From Arcuatula senhousia (Eukaryota > Mollusca > Bivalvia > Mytilida > Mytilidae): a stretch of DNA of 64,000 nucleotides. The notes below the pieces were generated by a model. The model was not told the DNA's origin. It worked only from the letters and a program-made list of their open reading frames with translations, and searched no databases. Shown here piece after piece: positions 10,801 to 22,800 of this stretch (its first letter is position 1; each line of letters starts with the position of its first letter). The translations under genes were made by a program, and so were the position numbers. Where the stretch lies: the NCBI GenBank assembly GCA_963971305.1, contig OZ020307.1:63919702-63983701 (forward strand), written 5' to 3'.

Positions 10801-13800
10801 CTTTGTAGGACGAAATTATGCATTACTTTACACTTTGGGTACACTTAATACTGTTTCACCTGCATGTGTCCTTTGTGAGTCTGTATAAAGAATAATAACA
10901 TCACACTTATTGTAACTTTTCTCTTTAACTTATAGTAATATTAAAACAGATCAGAAAGTAAGATAATTACAATGCCCTCGCTCACAGATTTCAATAGTAA
11001 AGTCGCCCAAAACAAAGTTTTGGCGACTTATTGTTTTTACCCCGTTTCTTATAATTCTTATTATGTCCCCGACCACGAAGTGTCGGGGACATATTTTTTT
11101 TACTCCGTTTCTTATTTTTCTTCTTATTATTCTGTTTTTCTTTTTCTTCTGTCAACCTGATGCATGAACTTGTTCGGACTTCTTCTGGGAAACGGGTCGA
11201 CCGATCGATCTGAAACTTGGAGGGGTGATAAGTCCCAAGGTCATTCGGGTTTTATGGGGGTTTATGATTTCAAAATGGCCGCCATTTCCAAGATGGCCGC
11301 CAAGAACCGAAACACTATTACCTTCATTTTCTCGGAAACCACTTGATTAAATTCAATGAAACTTGGTACACATGTTAAGGAACATAATATGAAACTTTTT
11401 GGCAAAAAAAAAAAAAATTTCGCGAGTGGCGGCCATTTTGAAAAATGACCGAAAAAGAGCGGAAAATGTAAACATTGTCCGATTTTAACGAAACTTGGTA
11501 TACAGGATATATGGGTGATGGCGATTCACGGCGCATTGTCAGAATTTCTGTAATGGCCGCCATTTTTAAGATGCCTGCCGAAAATTGCAAAAAATGTTAA
11601 CATTGTCCGATTTCAACGAAACTTGGTATACAGGGTATATGGGTGATGGCGACTTATGGCGTATTGTGATAATTTCTGTAATGGCCGCTTTTTTCAAGAT
11701 GGCCGCCGAAAATCTCGACAAATATAAACATTGTCTGATTTTAACGAAACTTGGTATACAGGGTATATGGGTGATGGTGACTCACAGCACATTGTCAGAA
11801 TTTCCGTTATGGCCGCTTTTTTCAAGATGGCCACCGAAAATCGCGACAAATATAAACATTGTCCAATTTTAACGAAACTTGGTATACAGGGTATATGAGT
11901 GTTGGCGACTTATGGCGTATTGTGAGAATTTCTGTAATGGCCGCCTTTTTCAAGATGGCCGCCGAAAATCGCGACAAATATAAACATTGTCTGATTTTAA
12001 CGAAACTTGGTATACAGGGTATATGGATGATGGCGACTCACGGCACATTGTCGGAATTCTGTTGAAGAGGACAGACATTAAATGAGAACGGGAGGGCACA
12101 TCCCACGTTCCGGGAAACGTAAATTTTAATTATTATTATTGTTCCTTTTATTATACTTCTTGAACTTGTTCAAAGAACTAGTCCTAGGATTTTTGAGTAA
12201 CATCAATGAAACTTAGTACAATGATAGAACATCATATGAAGTTTTACATGTGCATTGGATTTTTTCGACATGGCCGCCGTATCAAAATGGCGGTAATTTG
12301 AAAAAGTGGGCGAATTTTTTTTTCATCGGATTGTCTTGAAAATTCGTCATCTGGGTCAAGCGGGTGTGCTGAGTTCAAATCTGTGACCGGATTTGAAATC
12401 CGACTTACGATTTCAAAATGGCGGCCATTTTACTACACCCGCCCCCTTTAAAATGGGAACTTTGTCGGATTTCAATGACATTTGATTTCTTAAATATTTT
12501 ATTGCACTGAATGGGAAGAAATAGTATCCAAGGCGATTTTGGGCGACTTGTGTGTTGGCATCCCAACACAAATTATAGCTTGTTATTATTTGTATTTATT
12601 TTCATAGATAACTCGAACAACATTCCCTGTGATTTCCAGGAAGGAATAAAGAAAAAGTTTAAAGGTAGTAGTAAAATTAACATAAACAGTGCAAATAAAC
12701 TTTTAAGAACATACTTATTGCCTCTGATTAGTCTTGATTAGAAGAAATGCACACAGGTGTATCAAAAAGTATTGAATGGATGTTTTGTTTTGTTTTTCTT
12801 TCTTTTTTGAAAATTTGGATTTCTGATATATTTGTATATGATAAGATATCTTAAAAATTGGTACAACCTTTCATTCTTAGTTTAGAATGAAATCAAATAT
12901 AGAGCGATATATTGATAATTTATAGGTCAAATTAAGTCAGAGCTTAATTAAACAGAAAGATATAAAACTAGCAGGCAAAATTATACATTATTGTGAACTC
13001 TTCTTCTTCAAAGTAGCCTCAAAATTAATGGTGGAATAAATTAAATATGAGCTCACTATAACATTGCATTATTTAAGCCATATAAAAAGCTGCTATTTGT
13101 TTTATTGAACAAATTGTACATTTTTATATATATAGAACCAACAAAAACGCTTTTACTGTAGAACAATGGTCAACAATGGCAATAAACCAATGGTCACCAA
13201 CTTTTGTCTTGTAGAATAGATAATCAATTTTTATAGGGACTGTCCAAAAATTGAATTTCAGGATACTATATCATCAATGTGGAGCAACTGGTGGAACCAA
13301 CTTTTGACAAGCTAATAAGACCAGCAGATGCCAAACATGTAGAAGACTTGACAAAAGAATTTAAAGAAAGACCAGCTAGTTACTTCACATTGATGGCTGT
13401 TAATCTACCAGGGTTAAAAGAGTTACCAACAGATTTTAGTGGACTGAAATTTCAGACGATCGGGGGCAATCATTCAAGAATTGCACTTCAGAACATCATT
13501 AAAGAAGAAGATCTGCAAAATAGAGAAGACTTTTTAAAACGTTTATGCGTTGTTTATTGTGATTTGAACCCCGCAGAGGCTAAACGTGTGGGTATGGACC
13601 ACAACACAATTCACAAGCTTGGCAAGGAGCTAAATTTCTTTAAGAGGGTAGAGTGCTTTCGATGTACATTGTTTCAAATAGGAGGAATGCAAACAAGAGT
13701 TGCAATTGACCAAGAAAGGACTCCCAATCAAAAGGACACGGTCAATAAATGGAAGACAGAGTTGGAAAACATTACAGGAGTAAAAAGTGTAAGTGTAAAA

Positions 13801-16800
13801 TAAAAAACAAATGATTTAATAATGGCAAGGAGGAAAATAATTACAAATTAGCATTTAAATCTTAAAAACCACGATAAAAAAGGCAAATCCAAGAGAACCT
13901 ACGACAACCACATTATGACATGTAAAAAAAAACATGCGGCAACCGTCTTGTGTTTTGTGTAAACTACCGGACCCTTAGATCGCAATTGAAGTTGGATGTT
14001 TGGCGCGCCATAAAACCTGGTTTTACCCACCATTTCATTTGAAATATTTTTTTGGTTTATTGAACCATAAACTAAAATTTTTATCGAAAATGTGTACCAT
14101 TAAAAATTTCAGGTCGTACATGTTTATGTAAGACTTTAAAGGACAATGAGTTGCTTGAAACGTATAATAGCTATAGGCATCTGATACTAGTATACAGACT
14201 GTTGAGATTAAAGTCTACGCAACTGTCACTATGCCGTGTGACCCTGACCCCATTTTCACGCTTTAGTGACTCTTTGAACTTATATGTCCTTTTTTTCAGA
14301 CCGTTAACTTTTTTGTTAGACTTCTGTGTATAATGAATTGCTTAAAAAGTGTAACAGCTAGGCATCTGATATTTTGTATATGCAGACACTTAGGATGAAG
14401 GTCTACACAACTGGCATCATGCCATGTGATCCTGACCCAAATTTCACACTTCAAGGACTTTGTCAACTTAGTTTTTGTGGGGTTGTAAGCCTCTTTAAGA
14501 CTTTTGTGGAGGATGTCTGATGAATTAATTGAAAAGTATTATACTTGAGCATCTGGTATTTAGTATGCAGACACTTGGGTCATAGTGTACTGAAGGCCTC
14601 GATAGATTGTGAATTAGTTTTACAGAAGTGCCGACAGGTAAGACATACTTTTAGTGGCCACACTTGTTTTTTTACCTTTATTTAACATGTTTAAGCTTTG
14701 AAGTTTTATGTATGATATATACAGGTATTATATTTATACTTCCAGCGAAAGCAGTTAAATAATAACTTTCGCTTTGACATTGCTTTGGCAAAACTTGCAA
14801 CACCTGTTTGGCTAGAAGTGAAAGAGTTTTCAAAAAGAATGGAGGAAAAAACAAAGAAGCCAGTTAGTAAAAGGCAGATGAAATGTTTGGATGGCTTGAA
14901 GGAAGAGGAAATAATGCTGACAATCAAGAGAGCAAACAGAGAAGAGGCAATTAGTTTTAAAGAGTTCGGGTTAATGTGCAAAGAATTGAAAGAGAAGTAA
15001 GTAAAACTAGTTAACCTTTTATATCATTTTATGTTCAGGTAACTCTTTTTTTTCTTTTTAGGTTTGCATGATATTGTGAAAGAAAGCACTTATAATAAGG
15101 TCAAGCAGGCAGAAAAAAACTTCGCTATGACAATTTAATGTTTTTGTCTGGGATTAAAGAGATATAACAAGTTAAAGTATAGATTCAGTGAATGTATGGG
15201 CATAGTTAGACCACTTTTCGCTAAATGAACAGTCAAAAAGTTTTTTGGACACTTACTATATCGATGGGGTTTTATGGTCAAGTGAATGCATCATGACAAA
15301 AAACAACCAAACCAAAATTGGAAGATATCAACGTGCAGCTGTTCAAACCCTATCGGCATTAGCTCTTAAACTAACAACGCCATCGCTGATTCTTTTTTAT
15401 TGTATAAGAATAATAAAAATATATGTTCATATTTCAAATGCCTAATGTCTTAAACATCTTCCATTTAAGAACAAATGAGAAAAAATCAAGAAAAAGTGAC
15501 AAGACAGAGACAGAGATTATGCAGATTGGGGAGGTATGCTGTAACTTTTTTTGGGGTAAAGAAAATGAATTAGAATCGAACGAGGCTGAAGAATTAAATT
15601 CATTACCCATTAAATAGAGAACATAAAAAAGAAAAAAATCTAATGCAGATCGAATTACAGTGCAAATATTTAATAACAGTGTAAGATGGGTCAATTTAGA
15701 TAGAAACGGTCAAATTTCGGTTAACAGGAGGATGCGTGACAGACCTACATTCAACACCCACTATACATACATGTATATCACTACTAAAACATGCGTATCC
15801 AGTTCAAGAAGTTTTACTATTTTTATAATTTTTCTTACACCAGCTGCCGCCTTTAGCCGTATTGTTCAGCAGATATATTATTTTACTTGATATACGTCTA
15901 TTTGGGTAGAGTTGTACGCAATATCTAAAAATCCCTCTCGCTTCACACATTGCACATCCCATAAAGTGGATCCTTTTGAGGCGCACATTTATAATGGAAA
16001 TTACCCCCTCCTCACTCCTGTTGTTAAAGCAAAATGTTAAATCTATTGTTAAATGTTACTTACAGAATAGCATGAATGAAGAAGCTACCGAAACAGAAGA
16101 AGAAGGAACGACAGTAAACATTGACAGTGAACAGGTGACATCTTTATTTGAATAAAGACAAAAAGAAAAGGAACATGAACATGCCCAATCTTTCAATATT
16201 TGGGACGGACGGACGAACTGACCGACTCGGAGACTATATATTCCCTGCTTTCGTAGATGGGATATATTAAAAAAACAGTATGTGAAAAGAATTCCATTTG
16301 GTGTTATTTGGAAATTCATTTAACCTTTATAACAATTTAAGACCACAATGATTGGTAAGAAAAGGAATTTCAACAGAAATTGCGGGTTTTATTTCTGATC
16401 TCCGGGTCAGGTAATTGAACAACACAACCTGGTTAATATTATAAGAGAACATATATTACTAAAGAAAACAATCTGTTAAAAAATAACAACAGCATTACAT
16501 ATAAAAAATATTGTAAAGTCAGGGTACCAACACTTATCTAAACTCCCCCTAAAGCTTTTTACTTTTACACAACATTTTTTTACATGTGTAGCTCCAATTT
16601 TAAGATGCTAACTCGAGGTAATACGGGTTTAAATATGTAAGCTGTGTCTCATTTTCTAGTTGGTAAAATTTATTAAAATACTCTTCCCCATAAATTTAAA
16701 TGCAAAGATAGTTTTTTTTGTATTGGGCTTTGTTCATATATTTTTTTATCTTTTATAGCTCACTGAAAAGAGTAACTTGGAAAAGGAAAATCGTATCCTT

Positions 16801-19800
16801 AAAGGGAAGATTAAAGCATTGGAGGTAAGAGTGTATTTTAGGAGCAAAGGTGCACTAATGGGATAGCAAATGCCCCATACCAGGAAAGACGAAATAAAAA
16901 TTGAATGTTGATTACTTATATTACTGAGTTTAACAGATAACGTGAATGAATACTAACATTGCTTTACACTGAATTTACTAAAACAAGTGAAAAATGCATG
17001 GACAGGATTAAAGTTAATCATTTAATTTCAAGGCAATGGAATTTATGCATTCTCAAGCAATGCATAAATATGTTCTTATTTATTTAAGTTGTGGTTTTAA
17101 TACAAATAATGTAATTTTCGGGAAGTTTTTTTTTGGCTAATTTCGCGATCATAACAAATTCGCTAAAATATCCCCTTGCGTAAATTACATTAAGAAGGAC
17201 CCAATATTCCATGATCTAATAAAATGCGAAACTAAAACCTCGTAAATGCATTTTGGGGAACTGAAAACGCGATATTTAAACCGCACAAAATTATCCCCTT
17301 ATACAGTAACACTTGGACATGTTGGATATAAGGATTACTTAGAATAACCTAGTTAATGTCATGAATGTAGTATCTTTTAATTTAGTTTAATTATGTAACT
17401 ATTTATTGTAATAATATTCATATATTCAGATGTGAAAATACATGTATGTCTTTTTTATCCAATCTTTATAGAATATAGCTCAGGGAAAAGAAGTTCAAAT
17501 AGAAAAGATGAGAAAAGAAATCGAGGACATAAGATCAGAAAACAAAGTTTTGATGTCTGAAAGTGTGGAAAACAAGGTATTTAACTTTTTTGAAACGAGT
17601 ATTATATGTCTTTGTGTTTTATGCATTGCACTTTAGGAATAAATCGGGGAATAAATACATATATATGGAATTAATACATTTGATACACAATCAATCAACC
17701 AGCAGCATTAATAATTTGCAGTTGTAAATAGACAAAATCTTCAATTAAGACACCATGCCCTATCAAATGATGAGGATGTGGTCACTGTTTCTGATATTTC
17801 TATTATTGAACACACATTTTAACAAAAATATGTTTACAATACTCAAATTACATGTATAGACGAGATAAAAGAGATGTGGAATAGGTGTACGCAACACAAC
17901 AAACATTAAAGAAATGGCAATTTAAATTCTTCCTATACTAAATATTTACCATTCTCTATATAAAATGTTGAGTGTAATTTATATCTATCAAAACAATGTC
18001 ATTTTTATTATCGATTATTCATGTGTAATTTAGAGAAAGATGGCCAACATGTATGCTGAAATTCGAAAGATGCGTGATGTTGCACTGAAAAGAAAGCAGC
18101 AGGAAACCGTGACAAGTATGTGTTAAAGATGTTCACTACTATTATTGAAAATAAATAGGTTTCAAACTCATGATGCCTTAATTAAAAAGATTATAATAAA
18201 TGGTATAAAACAAAGCAAAAAAAATTGATAGGTTCAAGATAATTGACGTTAAAGTTTTGGCGTGAAAAGGTTTTCTCTGACTTTATCATAGGTTTAGCAT
18301 TACAGTACTAATTAGTAGCACTATTAAGCTGTTAAAACCCATGACAAAATGAATAGGATTTGATAAAACCTCTTTATTACATATTAACGACACTAATAAC
18401 AAGAAAATAGGGGTTCGTGGGCAAAAATTTTAACCCCTTTTTTAATGGTAAAGTCCAGAGGATTCCGAAAAAAATGACAGAAATACAAGACCAGCGAGAA
18501 TCCTTAATCTAATCATATTTTACTACCAGAAAATATACTGGTTTTCTTCTGTTAATTCCTTATGTCTGACCTCAAAATAACTTGTGAAACTCTTTTCCCA
18601 GCAACTACAAAGCCAAAGGTCCAAAGACTTGATGTTTTGGTATGTGACTTCAGTATGAGGTCCTTTACCAAGAGATACAACATTTGGTCTCTTAGATATC
18701 TACTTTCTGTTTACTGACTTAATCAATCTTCAACATTAGTGGTCTTTTGTTGAGAATTTTCGTAAAGGTTTGGTTTTCTCTGCAGCTACTCATCACACCA
18801 ACTTAACTAGTACTGATACTGAGTATATGATTTCAGTAAAATGACCTTTATCACGATGACTAGAATTAGGTCTGTCAGATATCTACTTCCAGTTTATCGA
18901 ATTTTAGTGGGGTAGCCGGGGAATACTGAGTGAGCAGTGGCTATGGTTCATTCATTCTTTGTTTTAATTCTAGATAGGAAAGTCTTATTATTATATATGT
19001 CATAGTTTGTTTCACAAGATATGATTATTTTAATGAAAAATGTAAAATGTAAGGAATGTTTACGTTATTTCTTCATTTTGTGTTTACTGATGAATAAAAC
19101 ATTATCATGGATCATATGGGGTTTCATTTCAGGCATAACAGAAGATGATATTGTTAACTCATGTGTGGATCTTAATCCCTCACCAAGAAAAACTTTAAGA
19201 ATAGAGGTTTGTGTTATTTGTCAAAAAAACTAATACACCTGGATGTGTTAGATAATTTAAGCTTTGAAGTGTGCATTATTGACGAACAAAAATCAGAGAT
19301 CTAAAGCACTGTAAAAAGCATCTTGTTTCATTTTGTCAAAAAATTCTGTGGGAGAATTTTAATACAAAAGCAGAACTTTCAATACAAATGATGTGATTTA
19401 TTCAAAGAAAAACTGTTGAATGTAAAACTATTGTTGAGTTAATTTACTTGTATAAAAAATAAAAGAAAATACATAGTTATAAAGATTGTAAAGTCATTGT
19501 AGATAAAATGAAAAAAAAAATGTTAAGTAATGCTGTCCTGGCTCAAGTTGTGTTTCTTAAAGAGAAAACTTTCTTCTCAGATTGATTCAATAAACAAAAG
19601 TATCTTTCCTTATTAAAAAGTTTATAAAAAGCCAAATTCAGCGCAGAAGATATTGATCCTGTGCAAAACAAGGAAATAATCCGCTGCTTTTTAAAAAGAT
19701 TAAGTAACTTAAAAAAAAACAATTTGAAATTTGTATCCGACAAGTCTTACTACCCAAATATTGATTTAACTGTGCAAAATAGCAACCGGAGGTATAGAAA

Positions 19801-22800
19801 AAGTATAGACAGGGCTAACAAAGCTAGTAGTTGTTTTTTGTTTTAATATGCTAAATTTTGAATGTGCTCAGACGTTTTATAAATATTTTTACAGGAAAGC
19901 AATACGGACACAAACACTAAAAACAAGCAAAACCCCAAATCCAAAGAGGTATGTACAATATAGTAAAACAGTGTTTCCGTCCTGCATTTTGTTAACTTGT
20001 AACTCATCTACTATTAGTGCTATAGGTTGTTTATATTTGGTGACAAGATTTATATGGACATGATACATAGTGGGATATGTTTTCGGGTCAATCAGACATC
20101 TACTTCCTGTTTAACGAAATCTTTATAAATTTTTCCGTCAAACTTTTATTCCAACCCGCTTTTTATTTGCTCATTACTAAGCAACTGTATTCCTAGATTG
20201 CTGATATTTTTTAAAAAGCTTGATATGGGCATGTTGTATTTAAGGATTCGTTTTAAGGTTCCATCAGACATCTACTTCATGTTTACCGATAACTTTAATA
20301 AAAACCTGTAACACTTATCATTCACTTGCATGTATAACGCAGCAACTATTACTCCTAGGTTGCTAATACATTTTTGGATCCATTAAGCATTTACTTCTTG
20401 TTTGCTGTAAACTTTATATTTGTGAAAGCGGGGTTCATCACTAGTGAGCATTGGCTCACAGATTTCTCGTTTTGACTGAAATGAAAGATTCTCCTTGAAA
20501 TGTTTGTCTTCAATAAAGATTTCTGTTGATCATGGTATCAAATATGATTTTTTGAAATTAGTATAAAATTATTAAAATCAGAAAACTTTTAATTTTAGAA
20601 TAAATGTTTTTAGAAACAAACTAAATGTTTTATGGGGGGGTGGAAAGGGGGGTATTGAATCCCCGCTCCCCGCCTCCTTTCCCCCCGTTCCCCGCCCCTT
20701 ATCTCCCCGCTCACCGCCCCCTATCTCCCCGCTCCCCGCCCCCTTTGAAGTTTCTCCCCGCACCCCGTCCCTATAATTTCACCCGTGGCCAGTTATTTTC
20801 ACAACGTAGCCTTATAAGACTTTATATAAAGGTCCCTAAAACATGATAAAAACGCTTGGAACATGATAACTATTTGTGGCAGATACTTGCCTCAAGTCTC
20901 GATCTACCCCGAACGGTATTCTCTAGATGATCATGACCTTTGACCGAAAACTACACTGTTACCTGCCACTATTTTCAAGGATACCAATATTAGACAGTCT
21001 ATCAACCAAGACTGCCTTAATATGCGCTAGCCATTTTCGGTAAATTAATGACTTTAGTTGATTATAGAAAAAATAAATAAAAATTACAGCTAAGTTCCAG
21101 ACAATACGTCTGACGCGTGTTTCGTCTATTCAAGGCTCATCGTGCAAAGGCACTCTACCAAAAATTCCGAACACTATACGAATGAAAGAGCGTAATATAA
21201 CAATAAAACAAAAAATGCCGAACGTGAAAAGAAATTATGACTAAGATCAAACTATGTTTGGGCTAGGAAAAACCTTAGAGCTTAGATAAACCATCAGATT
21301 TCATAACAACGGATTTCTTTTTCTTTATAAATTTAAAACGTTAGAAAAAAGAAGAATATGGAGTGATTGTGCGTGACAAAAACGCACACAATGCCCACAA
21401 TATACATTAAAAAAATCAGTTTATTAAAGAAATGTTGTTTGTTCTATTTCAACATGTATATCCACTATTTAATATTCATAATTTCGTAAAGCATGTCAAA
21501 ATTAAACCCACATATCGCAGACATACATGTATATTTCTTTATGCGACTGTGTGTTCGGACTTTGATGTCACTTTTTAGCTCACCTGGTCCATGTGAGCTA
21601 TTGCCATCACTTGGCGTCCGTCGTCGTCGTCGTCGTCTGTCGTCGTCGTCGTCTGTAAACTTTTTCAAACTTCTTCTCCTCTGAAACTACTGAACAGATT
21701 CAAACCAAATTTGGTCCGGTGGTACTTTAGGGTATCCTGCACAAAACTTGAGTGGGGATTTTTGATCCGTCGAAAAACATGGCCGCCGTTATAAAAAATA
21801 GACCAGGGGGGTCAGACTACTGTTTTTGGCTTGTAAATCAAAAAGTATAAGAGATAGATGAAATCTGATGCCACCCTACTGCTTCAACATCAAAAGTTCT
21901 ACCATAGTCTCCATTTGGTCCATATTGTCAGATGACCCCTTATAAGGGTTACAGCCCCTTAAAGGTGAAAATAGCATTTTTTCATGTTTTTTGCCCTATA
22001 ATATGAAAACTATTGCAGATAGAGAAAAGCTGTTACTTGCTTAAATGTTCAGCTTATTTAGCTCTACAAAAGTCTCCATAGGGGTTACGGCCCCTGAAAT
22101 AATGTTTTTTCATGTTTTTTGCCTATGGAATGAAAACTATTGCAGATAGAGAAGCTGTTGCTTGCTTAAATATTCAGTTCATTTAGCTCTACAAAAGTCT
22201 CAATAGGATCGAAGTTGTCAGATGACCCTTAATAGGGGTTTAGGCCCCTAAAATGATGTTTTTTTCATGTTTTTGGCCTATAGAAAGTAAACTATAGCAG
22301 ATAGAGAAAAGCTGTTGCTTGCTTAAATGTTCAGCGCATAAAGCTCCACAAAAGTCTCCATAGGGTCGAAGTTGTCAGGTGGCCCCTTATAGGGGGTTAC
22401 GGCCCCAAAATAACGATTTTTGTGTTTTTGGCCTACAGAATGAAAACTATAGTAGATAAAGAAAAACTGTTGCTTGCTTAAATGTTCAGCTCATTTAGCT
22501 CTACCAAACATAGGGTTGACATCAAGACCAGGTGAGCGATTTAGGCTCCTGGGAGCCTCTTGTTGAAAGAATAAAGGTAATAAAAAACTACTAAACTTGA
22601 AGGATCAATCTCAAATGTCCATTGGAAAAGACAAATCAAGGCAAGCACACCGGGGAAATGGAGGATCGCAATGGTCCTGACTTGGAATAGGCATTCAAAG
22701 GAAACGTTGGGTTGAACCAAGTTTTATGGCATAAAACCTACCTCTTCCATGTGAAAATACGTAAAAATTTTGTACTTAAAGTGTTCACAAAAATTACAAT

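Noticed and set aside
11164..12065. Several plus- and minus-strand open frames of 60-95 residues with repeated FNETWYTGYM phrases
   Set aside because: They are translations of the 128-bp tandem array, open in several frames and both strands; no start, splice or domain support.
18601..18640. Possible extra exon (TTTKPKVQRLDVL) between exons 13 and 14
   Set aside because: It fits the incoming phase and has splice-like ends, but leaves phase 0, which puts a stop at once in exon 14. Kept out unless transcripts show it.
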